In this document: positions 6,632 to 14,755 of the stretch, piece by piece
Position numbering within the stretch: position 1 is the stretch's first letter
Layout: each line of letters begins with the position of its first letter
DNA from: Sphingobium sp. TCM1
Lineage (GTDB): Bacteria; Pseudomonadota; Alphaproteobacteria; Sphingomonadales; Sphingomonadaceae
DNA length: 64,000 nucleotides
Direction of reading: 5' to 3'
Assembly (NCBI RefSeq): GCF_001650725.1
Contig: NZ_LXVX01000016.1
Span: forward strand, 1-64,000
Notes under the pieces: model-generated
Databases searched by the model: none
What the model was told of the DNA's origin: nothing
What the model saw: only the letters and a program-made list of their open reading frames with translations
Made by a program: the position numbers and the translations under genes

Positions 6632-9600
6632 ATGACGGCGCTGGCAGATACGAAGATCAAGGAAGTCGACACATTCATCCGCGAGGCGCTGGAAGAAGCG
6701 CTGGCGCGCAGCGCCCTGCCCGGCGAACGGGAAGGGTTCGACAGCGCGGCCGTCGCCGCGGCGGCGGCGTTCCTGGGCCGCACGGCCAATGGCCGCAAGC
6801 CCGGTGTGCCGGCGATTGCCGTCGAAACGCTGGGCGAAGGCGCGACCGGCCGCTTCATGCGTATCGCCCTCGTCAATGACGACATGCCCTTCCTGGTGGA
6901 TTCGATCGCCAACACGCTGGCGGCCGCCGACATCACCATCCACCGCCTGCTGCATCCGGTGCTTTCCGTCGCGCGAGACGGCGCGGGCGCATTGTCGGCG
7001 ATCCTGGATGACGACGCGCCGGGCGCGCGCCGGGAATCGATGATCTATATCGAGGCCGACCGGGCCGACGCCAAGGCGCGCCGGGCGCTGGAAAAGGCGC
7101 TGGAGGACACGCTCGCCGACGTGCGCGCGACCGTCGCCGACTGGGCGCCGATGCAGACCGCCATGGCCAATGACGCCGATGCAGTGCCCGATGAGGAAGG
7201 CGCCGCGCTGCTGCGCTGGTTCCTCGCCCGCCACTTCACCCAGGTCGGCCATGAAATCATCCGCCGCGACGGCAGCAGCGTGGCCCGGCTGGGCATCTGC
7301 ACCCGTCATGACAAGCCGCTGATCGCACCTGCTTCGCTGGAGGCCGCCTTCGTCTGGTTCGAGGAGGGCAAGCGCACGCCGCTGATCGTCAAGTCGAGCC
7401 GCCTCTCGCGCGTGCATCGCCATGTCCTGCTCGACCTCGTCATCGTGCCCCTGCGCGAAGGCAGGGAGGTGACGGCACTGTCGATCCATGCCGGCATGTG
7501 GACCAGTTCCGGCCTGTCGGCGACCCCGGACAAGGTGCCGCTGCTCCGGTCGGCCCTGTCCACGCTGATGGACAAGTTCGGTTTCGATCCGGCCGGCCAT
7601 GCCGGCAAGACTCTGGCTCATGCGCTGACCGCGCTGCCCCATGACATCACCATCGGCTTCGATCGCGAAACGCTGGAGCGGCTGGCGCTGACCTTTATGT
7701 CGCTCAGCGACCGGCCGCGCCCGCAGCTGGCGCTCGCCACCAGCGCGCTGGCACGCCACCTCTACGCCTTCGTCTGGCTGCCGCGCGACGAATTGTCGAC
7801 CGCGCGCCGCACCGCCATTCAGGACATGCTGGCCCGGGCGGCGAACGGTCCGGTGCTCAGCTGGTCGATCGCGCTGGAGGAAGGCGGCCTCGCCCTGCTG
7901 CGCATCACGCTCGACCTGCGCGATGGCGGCGTCGTGCCGGATGACGCCGCGCTCGACCAGCAGCTCAAGCAGATGGTGCGCGGCTGGGTGCCCGCCGTGG
8001 AGGAAGCGCTGGCCGCGACCGAGGAAGCGGGCCGCGCCGCTGCGCTGGCGCAGCGCTTCGCGCCGGGCTTTCCCCTCGCCTATCGCAACGGCGCCGGCCC
8101 GGTCGAGGCCGCGATCGACATCCGCTTGCTCCACGGCCTGTCGGGCGCGGGCGACAAGTCGATTCGCATCTACCGCAATCCGGAGGACAGCGCCGAACGG
8201 CTGCGCCTCAAGCTCTACAGCCACCACACCACGGCCCTGTCCGACGTCGTGCCCGCCTTCGAGAATTTCGGCTTCCGCGTGATCGAGGAGATGACGACGG
8301 CACTCGAAAATGGCGGACTGGGCCATGTCCAGCGCTTCGTGTTGGAACTGCCCGCCGGTGGCAACGCGCAGGCGGTGGTGGACCGCGCCGAAATCGTGAC
8401 CGAAGCCATCGCCCAGGTGCTGGAGGGCCATGCCGAAAATGACCGGCTGAACGAACTGATCGTGACCGCCGGCCTGACGCCCCGTTCGGTGGTACTGTTC
8501 CGCTCGCTCTACCGCTATCTGCGCCAGACCGGAATGGCCTATGGCATGGCGACCGTCGCCGAAACGCTGCGCCGCGCACAGGATGTCGCTGCCAGCCTCG
8601 TCACCCTGTTCGAGGCGCTGCATGATCCCGCCGCGCGCGACGGCGCAAACGAGAGGATAGCGCAGGCGCAGGCGGCGATCGACGCCGGCCTCGACCATGT
8701 GACCGCGATCGACGAGGATCGCGTGCTGCGCCTGCTGCGCGCGGTCGTCACCGCCACGCTGCGCACCAATTTCTTCAGCAAGGCAGCGGCAGAGGCCATC
8801 GCCTTCAAGCTGGACAGCGCGCAGATCCCGGGCCTGCCCGCCCCGCTTCCGTGGCGCGAAATCTGGGTCTATTCCCCGCGCGTCGAGGGCATCCATCTGC
8901 GCGCCGGCCCGGTGGCCCGCGGCGGCTTGCGCTGGTCCGACCGGCGCGACGACTTCCGCACCGAAATATTGGGCCTGATGAAGGCGCAGCGGGTGAAGAA
9001 TGCCGTCATCGTGCCGACCGGCGCGAAGGGCGGCTTCTATCCCAAGCAATTGCCCAATCCGCAGATCGACCGCGACGCCTGGCTGGCGGAAGGCACCGAA
9101 AGCTACCGCATCTTCATCCGCGCCCTGCTGTCGGTCACGGACAATATCGTCAACGACAAGGTGAAGCACCCGCCGCAGGTGGTCATTCACGACGGCGAAG
9201 ACCCCTATTTCGTGGTCGCCGCCGACAAGGGCACGGCGACCTTCAGCGACGTCGCCAACGCCATCGCGCTCGACCGCAAATTCTGGCTGGGCGACGCCTT
9301 CGCCAGCGGCGGCTCCAACGGCTATGACCACAAGGCGATGGGCATCACCGCGCGCGGCGCGTGGATCAGCGTCCAGCGCCACTTCGCCGAAATGGGCGTC
9401 GACGTGCAGAACGAACCGGTGCAGGTCGTGGGTTGCGGCGACATGTCGGGCGACGTGTTCGGCAACGGGATGCTGCTCAGCAAGTCGATCAAGCTGGTCG
9501 CTGCCTTCGACCATCGTCACATCTTCTTCGACCCCGCACCCGATCCGGCCAGGAGCTGGGACGAACGCAACCGGCTGTTCCAGCTGCCCCGTTCCAGCTG

Positions 9601-11296
9601 GGAGGATTATGACAAGTCGCTCATTTCCGCTGGCGGCGGCGTCTTTTCGCGCAGCCTGAAAAGCGTGCCCCTGACCCCGGAAGTCCAGGCAATCCTGGGC
9701 GTGACCGAAACGGAAATGGAACCGACGGCGCTCATCTCCGCCATCCTGAAGGCTCCGGCCGACCTTCTCTGGTTCGGCGGCATCGGCACCTATGTGAAGG
9801 CCGCCGCGCAAAGCCACGGCGATGTCGGCGATCCGGCCAACGATCGGTTGCGCATCAATGCCGAACAGCTGCGCGTAAAGGTGGTCGGCGAAGGCGCGAA
9901 CCTGGGCGTCACCCAGGCCGGCCGCATCGCCTTCTCGTTGCAGGGCGGCCGCATCAACACCGACTTCATCGACAATTCGGCCGGCGTCGACTGCTCGGAC
10001 AATGAGGTCAACATCAAGATCGCGCTCAACAAGGAAATGGCCGAAGGCCGCCTGCCCTTCGAGGAGCGCAACCGGCTGCTGGAAAGCATGACCGACGCGG
10101 TGGCCGACATCGTGCTGGAGGATAACCGCCTCCAGGCGCTGGGCCTGTCCATCGCCGAAGCCGGTGGCGCCGCCGACCTCGCCTCCTATGTCCGCCTGAT
10201 CGAGACGTTCGAGGAAAGCGGCCGGCTCGACCGGCAGGTGGAGGGGCTGGCCGCCAACGACCAGTTGCTGCGGCGTGGCCAGGACGGCCAGGGGCTGACG
10301 CGCCCCGAACTCGCCGTGCTGCTGTCCACGGCCAAGCTGGCGCTTCAGGATGCGATCGAACAGGGCGACCTCGCCACCGACGCGACCATGGGCAGCGAAC
10401 TCGCCGCCGCCTTCCCCCCTGCCATGCAGCAGAAGGAAGCCGACGCGATCGCCGCCCATGCGCTGAGGAAGGAGATCATCGCCACCAAGGTCGCGAACCG
10501 CATCGTCAACCGCCTCGGCCTCATCCATCCCTTCGAACTGGCGGAAGAGGAGGGCTGCTCGCTCGCCGATCTCGCCAGCGCCTTCCTGATCGCCGAACGT
10601 CTCTACGACATCGGCACGCTGTGGGCGGACATCGACGCGGCCGAGATGTCCGAAGGGGCGCGCCTTGCCCTGTTCAGCGATATTGCCGGGGGGATGCGCG
10701 CGCAGATCGCCGACATATTGCGCGCCCTGCCCACCGGCACGCTGCCGGCGCAGGGCCATGAGCGACTGGCCGCGGGCGTCGGCAAGCTCGCCGCCCAGGT
10801 CGACGACCTGCTGACCAGCGAGGCGCAGCGGCGCACCAATGCCGTCACCGACCGCCTGCTCGGTCTCGGCGCGCCCGAAGCGCTGGCGCTGCGCACCGCC
10901 GGGCTGTTCAAGCTCGACGGCGCGGTGGGCATCGCCGCGCTCGCCGCGCGCATGGACGTGGACGAAATCGCACTCACCCGCGCCTTCACCCATCTGGGCG
11001 AAGCGGTCGGCATCGACTGGGTCCAGTCCGCCGCCGCGCGGATGGAGCCGACCGATCCCTGGGAACGCCTGCTCATCTCCGGCGTCGCCCGCGACATGCA
11101 GCAGGTACGGCTCGACTTCCTCGCCCAGGGGAAGGGCCAGGACATCGCCACCCATGTCGAGCAGTGGCTCCAGGCCAAGGGCGCGCGCGTCCGCCAGTTC
11201 CGCACGCTCGTCCAGCGCGCCAAGGCGGCCGCGACGCCCAATGTCGCGATGTTGGCCGAAATCGCGGGTCAGGCGCGCGGACTGCTGGGGCGCTAA
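6632..11296 (+). CDS. gdhB: NAD-specific glutamate dehydrogenase, large type, 1554 aa
   Basis: The 180 kDa class NAD-glutamate dehydrogenase (L-GDH) deaminates glutamate to 2-oxoglutarate and ammonium in the cytoplasm. Length (about 1550-1650 in the class) fits. The long N-terminal half holds the ACT-like regulatory region (FMRIALVNDDMPFLVDSIAN), and the central catalytic part contains GPVARGGLRWSDRRDDFRTE, the catalytic lysine segment VPTGAKGGFYPKQ, GCGDMSGDVFGNGML of the Rossmann domain, and WFGGIGTYVK. The C-terminal domain continues to a bidirectional terminator. Antisense reading of the same DNA gives a long open frame, which is a codon-bias artefact. The symbol follows common usage for this class. 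Confidence 0.95.
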   Translation: MTALADTKIKEVDTFIREALEEALARSALPGEREGFDSAAVAAAAAFLGRTANGRKPGVPAIAVETLGEGATGRFMRIALVNDDMPFLVDSIANTLAAADITIHRLLHPVLSVARDGAGALSAILDDDAPGARRESMIYIEADRADAKARRALEKALEDTLADVRATVADWAPMQTAMANDADAVPDEEGAALLRWFLARHFTQVGHEIIRRDGSSVARLGICTRHDKPLIAPASLEAAFVWFEEGKRTPLIVKSSRLSRVHRHVLLDLVIVPLREGREVTALSIHAGMWTSSGLSATPDKVPLLRSALSTLMDKFGFDPAGHAGKTLAHALTALPHDITIGFDRETLERLALTFMSLSDRPRPQLALATSALARHLYAFVWLPRDELSTARRTAIQDMLARAANGPVLSWSIALEEGGLALLRITLDLRDGGVVPDDAALDQQLKQMVRGWVPAVEEALAATEEAGRAAALAQRFAPGFPLAYRNGAGPVEAAIDIRLLHGLSGAGDKSIRIYRNPEDSAERLRLKLYSHHTTALSDVVPAFENFGFRVIEEMTTALENGGLGHVQRFVLELPAGGNAQAVVDRAEIVTEAIAQVLEGHAENDRLNELIVTAGLTPRSVVLFRSLYRYLRQTGMAYGMATVAETLRRAQDVAASLVTLFEALHDPAARDGANERIAQAQAAIDAGLDHVTAIDEDRVLRLLRAVVTATLRTNFFSKAAAEAIAFKLDSAQIPGLPAPLPWREIWVYSPRVEGIHLRAGPVARGGLRWSDRRDDFRTEILGLMKAQRVKNAVIVPTGAKGGFYPKQLPNPQIDRDAWLAEGTESYRIFIRALLSVTDNIVNDKVKHPPQVVIHDGEDPYFVVAADKGTATFSDVANAIALDRKFWLGDAFASGGSNGYDHKAMGITARGAWISVQRHFAEMGVDVQNEPVQVVGCGDMSGDVFGNGMLLSKSIKLVAAFDHRHIFFDPAPDPARSWDERNRLFQLPRSSWEDYDKSLISAGGGVFSRSLKSVPLTPEVQAILGVTETEMEPTALISAILKAPADLLWFGGIGTYVKAAAQSHGDVGDPANDRLRINAEQLRVKVVGEGANLGVTQAGRIAFSLQGGRINTDFIDNSAGVDCSDNEVNIKIALNKEMAEGRLPFEERNRLLESMTDAVADIVLEDNRLQALGLSIAEAGGAADLASYVRLIETFEESGRLDRQVEGLAANDQLLRRGQDGQGLTRPELAVLLSTAKLALQDAIEQGDLATDATMGSELAAAFPPAMQQKEADAIAAHALRKEIIATKVANRIVNRLGLIHPFELAEEEGCSLADLASAFLIAERLYDIGTLWADIDAAEMSEGARLALFSDIAGGMRAQIADILRALPTGTLPAQGHERLAAGVGKLAAQVDDLLTSEAQRRTNAVTDRLLGLGAPEALALRTAGLFKLDGAVGIAALAARMDVDEIALTRAFTHLGEAVGIDWVQSAAARMEPTDPWERLLISGVARDMQQVRLDFLAQGKGQDIATHVEQWLQAKGARVRQFRTLVQRAKAAATPNVAMLAEIAGQARGLLGR

Positions 11297-11309
11297 TCTC
11301 CCGGTCATG

Positions 11310-11349
11310 AAAAAAGGGGCGCCCTCCATGCGGATGGCGCCCCTTTTTT
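11310..11349. terminator. bidirectional Rho-independent terminator
   Basis: GGGGCGCC (11316-11323) pairs with GGCGCCCC (11336-11343). A-run 11310-11315 precedes it and T-run 11344-11349 follows, so it can end both the plus-strand dehydrogenase transcript and the minus-strand mlaA-like transcript that converge here. Confidence 0.9.
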
Positions 11350-11397
11350 GTGGAGTCGGATGACTTTACGTCGTTCCGTCGTTTCCAATCCGCGCGC

Positions 11398-12375
11398 TTA
11401 TTGCGGCTGGTCCGTCTCCGGCTCATTCATGTCCGGTCCGTCCCGATCCGGGATCGTAACCTTGGGCGCGTTCTTCTTGCCCGGCGTCGGCATATCCTCT
11501 CCATAGATGGGCACGATCGGCTCGGCCGGCGCGCGCCCATGCAGCGCGTCGATCTCCGCCTGCCGCTGCTTCAGATACAGCTCGCGATAGACGGTGTAGG
11601 GGTCATCCTCCTTGCGGATCGCCTGGATCGTCTCGTCGAACGCAGCGCGCTCGCCCAGCTGGTTGAGGATCGTCGTCGGGAGGACATAGGCCGGCCGGGT
11701 AAAGGGATCGCCGGCGATGAAGGGCAGCACCATCTTGTCCACCGTATCGCCAATGATGTCGCGCAGCGTGGTCGGGCCGACGATAGGCAGATACATATAG
11801 GGACCGGGCTTCACGCCATAATAGCCCAGCGTGTTGGCAAGGCCGTTATTCCGGTGGGGCAGGTGGAAGGGCTTGCGCTTGGCGACATCGAAGAGGCCCA
11901 GGAAACCCAGCGTCGAATTGACGCCGAAGCGGCCGACCGTCTCCGCTGCCTTGCCCGGCTTGAACTGCAACAGATAGGCGGCGGCGACCACTGGCTCGCC
12001 CAGATTGGAGAAGAAGTTGCGCAACCCCTTGCGCACCGGACGCGGCAGACCCTTGTTATAGGCCTTGGCCACCGGCTCGACGACCGCCTTGTCGACCGAC
12101 TGCACCGCCTCGAAGCTCTTGGCGTTCAGCTGTTCCAGCGGATCGCCCTTGGGCGCGCCCTTCTCCCCGGTAACGACGATGTCCTGCGTGGCGCCGGCCC
12201 CATTCGCGGCCGGCGGAACGGTCGGCACGACGGGGGGTGGCGGCGTTCCGGCCGCGGGCGCGGTGTCCTGCAACGCCGCCCCCTCGGCAACGGCGGCCAT
12301 GGCCAGTCGCGGTGCCTCGGCTTCCGCCTGCGCACCCATCATCATCATTCCCGCAGCAACGGCCGGCAGCAGCAT
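11398..12375 (-). CDS. mlaA: MlaA/VacJ-family protein without lipobox, 325 aa
   Basis: MlaA is the outer-membrane component that removes mislocalised phospholipids and passes them to the Mla transport chain. The family core runs from about residue 80: PLEQLNAKSFEAVQSVDKAV, LRNFFSNLGEPVVAAAYLLQ, RFGVNSTLGFLGLFDVA, GYYGVKPGPYMYLPIVGPTT and MVLPFIAGD. The N-terminus (MLLPAVAAGMMMMGAQAEA) looks like a cleavable signal peptide, followed by a Pro/Ala-rich linker and an acidic tail. The E. coli protein is a lipoprotein, but no cysteine occurs near this N-terminus, nor with the alternative start at 12441. No other Mla genes are adjacent. Confidence 0.85.
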   Translation of the reverse strand: MLLPAVAAGMMMMGAQAEAEAPRLAMAAVAEGAALQDTAPAAGTPPPPVVPTVPPAANGAGATQDIVVTGEKGAPKGDPLEQLNAKSFEAVQSVDKAVVEPVAKAYNKGLPRPVRKGLRNFFSNLGEPVVAAAYLLQFKPGKAAETVGRFGVNSTLGFLGLFDVAKRKPFHLPHRNNGLANTLGYYGVKPGPYMYLPIVGPTTLRDIIGDTVDKMVLPFIAGDPFTRPAYVLPTTILNQLGERAAFDETIQAIRKEDDPYTVYRELYLKQRQAEIDALHGRAPAEPIVPIYGEDMPTPGKKNAPKVTIPDRDGPDMNEPETDQPQ

Positions 12376-12595
12376 AGTGTCATCCCAATAGCGGCCACCG
12401 CTTGCTCTCCTGAAGAGCGGCCCGATCCACAGCCCCGACATCCCGGCGTTATTCCGCCTGTCTTACATCCGGCAAATATTTCGGCTAGTTGGGATGGACC
12501 TGCCCGTCAATAGCGGCGCAAGGGCGCCTGTCGCCCCCGGCGCTGCGTCCGCCGCACAAAAAGTCCGTCATACATTTTGATACAATTTGGCGACT

Positions 12596-12617
12596 GCGAC
12601 TCGTTTGCAATTGCGAG
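12596..12617. promoter_or_regulatory. possible Fur-like operator upstream of the PepSY-ApbE operon
   Basis: The segment 12596-12617 contains TCGTTTGCAATTGCGA, an imperfect dyad that resembles alphaproteobacterial Fur boxes with their TTTGCAATTGC-type core. It lies 53 bases before the first gene of the operon. The 294 base gap 12376-12669 shows nothing else I can name. This is a low-confidence call by eye. Confidence 0.3.
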
Positions 12618-12669
12618 GCGTTCGCGTTATGCGGTCGACCTCGTTTTTTGCAGGACCAGTCCCTTCCCG

Positions 12670-13314
12670 ATGCACGGAACCGCCCGCATCCACCCGCTCA
12701 AGAAGAAGAGCGCCAAGGCCTTCTGGCTGAAGCAGCTCCACACCTGGCATTGGGTCAGTTCGGCGATCAGCCTCATCGGCCTGCTGCTCTTCGCCTTCAC
12801 CGGCATCACGCTAAACCACGCCGCCGATGTCGAGGGGGCGCCGCAGACCGTGGAGAAAAGCGCCACCCTGCCCGCAGACCTTCTGAAACAGCTCGCCCCC
12901 GATGATGCGCCCGACGCGAAGAAGCCGCTGCCCGCCCCGGTCGCCGCCTGGGTGGAAAAGGCGATCGGACAGAGCGGCGCGGGCGTGGCGGAATGGTCCG
13001 CCGACGAAGTCTATCTCGCCCTGCCGCGCCCCGGCGGCGACGGCTGGATCGCGATCGACCGGGTGAGCGGCGACGTGACCAGTGAAAGTACCAGCCGCGG
13101 CTGGATCAGCTACCTCAACGACCTGCACAAGGGCCGCAACGCAGGCACCGCGTGGAAATGGTTCATCGACATCTTCTCGGTCGCCTGCTTCCTCTTCGCC
13201 CTCACCGGCCTGCTGCTGCTCCAGTTGCACGCGAAGAAGCGCCCGACCACCTGGCCGCTGGTCGCGGGCGGCCTCGTCATCCCGGCGATCCTCGCCATCA
13301 TCTTCATCCATTAA
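12670..13314 (+). CDS. PepSY-associated membrane protein, 214 aa
   Basis: A small PepSY-type inner-membrane protein. Membrane segments are visible at about residues 25-48 (WHWVSSAISLIGLLLFAFTG), 160-185 (WFIDIFSVACFLFALTGLLL) and 192-212 (WPLVAGGLVIPAILAIIFIH), with a periplasmic PepSY-like stretch between the first two and the family NDLHKGRNAG motif before the second. Conserved His residues (LHTWHWV, LHKGR) suggest haem or electron transfer, as proposed for PepSY proteins in ferric reductases. ATG 12670 begins the recognisable N-terminus (MHGTARIHPLKKKS). It is the first gene of a tight four-gene operon ending in ApbE, 12 bases before the DUF2271 gene. Confidence 0.85.
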   Translation: MHGTARIHPLKKKSAKAFWLKQLHTWHWVSSAISLIGLLLFAFTGITLNHAADVEGAPQTVEKSATLPADLLKQLAPDDAPDAKKPLPAPVAAWVEKAIGQSGAGVAEWSADEVYLALPRPGGDGWIAIDRVSGDVTSESTSRGWISYLNDLHKGRNAGTAWKWFIDIFSVACFLFALTGLLLLQLHAKKRPTTWPLVAGGLVIPAILAIIFIH

Positions 13315-13326
13315 GGGGGACCATCC

Positions 13327-13851
13327 ATGCAGATCCGCCACAGCTTGGCCCTGACCGGCACGGCGGCGCTCGGCGCGCTCGCCGCGCCCGCCAGCGCCCA
13401 GACGCTGAATCTCGGCATCACCATCCCGCGCCTGTCGGTCGCCGAATATCACCGCCCCTATGTCGCGATCTGGATCGAGAAGGAGGGCGCTGCTCCCCGC
13501 AGCCTGTCGGTCTGGTATGATTATGACATGCGCAATGGAGAGGGCACCAAGTGGCTGCGCGACGTGCGCCAGTGGTGGCGCGCTTCGGGTCGGGCAATGA
13601 AGTTTCCGGCCGATGGCGTGACCGGCGCAACCCGCGCGCCGGGCGACCAGAAAATCGCCTTCACCGCCGGCAAGGGGCCGCTGGGGCAGCTGGCGCCCGG
13701 CAATTACACGCTGCTGGTCGAGGCCGCGCGCGAGGTAGGCGGTCGCGAAGTCGTCCGCCTGCCCTTCGCCTGGCCACCGAAACCGGGCGCCACCGTCAAG
13801 GCGCAGGGCGGCAGCGAACTGGGCGCCATCACCCTCACCTTCGGCAAATAA
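13327..13851 (+). CDS. DUF2271 periplasmic protein, probable flavinylated carrier, 174 aa
   Basis: A secreted protein with a clear signal peptide (MQIRHSLALTGTAALGALAA, cleavage after PASA) followed by a DUF2271 domain (RPYVAIWIEKEG, LSVWYDYDMRNGEGTKWLRD, VRQWWRASGRA). Residues 96-102 read DGVTGAT, which matches the DxxS/TGAT motif whose last Thr is modified with FMN by ApbE transferases. An ApbE gene lies in the same operon. I infer that Thr102 carries covalent FMN and that the protein shuttles electrons outside the cytoplasm with the PepSY membrane protein. The family assignment is firm; flavinylation is inference from motif plus context. Confidence 0.85.
   Translation: MQIRHSLALTGTAALGALAAPASAQTLNLGITIPRLSVAEYHRPYVAIWIEKEGAAPRSLSVWYDYDMRNGEGTKWLRDVRQWWRASGRAMKFPADGVTGATRAPGDQKIAFTAGKGPLGQLAPGNYTLLVEAAREVGGREVVRLPFAWPPKPGATVKAQGGSELGAITLTFGK
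13612..13632 (+). other. ApbE-type flavinylation motif (DGVTGAT) in the DUF2271 protein
   Basis: Codons 96-102 of the DUF2271 gene encode Asp-Gly-Val-Thr-Gly-Ala-Thr. Known ApbE substrates such as NqrB, NqrC and RnfG carry a DxxS/TGAT motif with FMN attached to the final Thr. The match, and the ApbE gene 1.1 kb downstream in the same operon, make Thr102 the predicted site. Confidence 0.65.
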
Positions 13852-13864
13852 GGGGAAGAAAGCC

Positions 13865-14755
13865 ATGAAAACCAGGTTTCTGATCGCGGGGGCGCTTGCC
13901 GCCCTGTTGCTCTCGGGCGCGGCGCAGGCGCATCGCCAATGGATGATGCCGTCCTCCACCACCCTGTCGGGCAATGAAAGCTGGGTGACGGTCGACGCCG
14001 CCGTTTCCAACGATCTTTTCTATTTCGAACATTTCCCGATGGCTACGGACAATATCAGCGTCACCGAACCCGACGGCGCGGCCGGCAAGATCGAGAATGC
14101 GGCCAAGGGGCGCTATCGTTCGACCTTCGACGTCCACCTGACCAAGCCCGGCACCTATCGGATCGCCAATGCCTCGACCGGCATCATGGGCAGCTACATG
14201 CTGAACGGCAAGCGCGAGCGGCTGCCGCGCGGCACTACCAAGGACAAGCTGGCCAGCGCCCTGCCCACCGGCGCCACCGATGTGCAGGTCGCCGAAGCTT
14301 CCAACCGCAACGAAATTTTCGTGACGCTGGGCGCGCCCACCACGACCATCTTCAAGCCGACCGGCGAAGGTATCGAACTGGTCCCCGTCACCCACCCCAA
14401 CGACCTCGTTTCGGGTGAGGCGGCGACCTTCCAGTTCCTGCTCGACGGCAAGCCCGCCGCCGGCCTCAAGGTCACGGTCATTCCCGGCGGCATCCGCTAT
14501 CGGGATGCGCTGGACCAGATGGACCTCATTGCCGACAAGGACGGCAAGCTGTCGGTGACATGGCCGCAGCCGGGCATGTACTGGCTCAACGCCAGCATCG
14601 GTGGCGGACGCGAAGGTGGCGAAGGCGGCCCCGGCGGTCCGGGCCAGGCCGGTCCCGGTGCGGGCGCATCGCCCGCGCCGCGGCCGCAGGCGCCGGCCGG
14701 CCCGCCGCAGCGCCGCGCCTCCTACATCACGACGCTGGAGGTGCTGGCGCCCTGA
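13865..14755 (+). CDS. DUF4198 periplasmic protein, 296 aa
   Basis: A secreted DUF4198-family protein. It has a signal peptide (MKTRFLIAGALAALLLSGAA, cleavage after AQA), and the mature N-terminus starts HRQWMMPSSTT, the usual conserved His-containing start of this family. Two Ig-like beta domains follow (about 30-140 and 150-250). The tail from about 255 is Gly/Pro/Ala-rich and flexible. DUF4198 proteins are periplasmic and are often linked to metal transport; the N-terminal His may bind metal. It begins 13 bases after the DUF2271 gene and its stop overlaps the possible CTG start of apbE. Confidence 0.85.
   Translation: MKTRFLIAGALAALLLSGAAQAHRQWMMPSSTTLSGNESWVTVDAAVSNDLFYFEHFPMATDNISVTEPDGAAGKIENAAKGRYRSTFDVHLTKPGTYRIANASTGIMGSYMLNGKRERLPRGTTKDKLASALPTGATDVQVAEASNRNEIFVTLGAPTTTIFKPTGEGIELVPVTHPNDLVSGEAATFQFLLDGKPAAGLKVTVIPGGIRYRDALDQMDLIADKDGKLSVTWPQPGMYWLNASIGGGREGGEGGPGGPGQAGPGAGASPAPRPQAPAGPPQRRASYITTLEVLAP

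Noticed and set aside
6467-11329. A 1620 codon open frame antisense to the NAD-glutamate dehydrogenase gene
   Set aside because: The plus-strand gene is an unmistakable dehydrogenase. High-GC codon bias removes stops from the opposite strand, and the antisense product is a low-complexity mix of R, G, A, Q and H with no family motifs.
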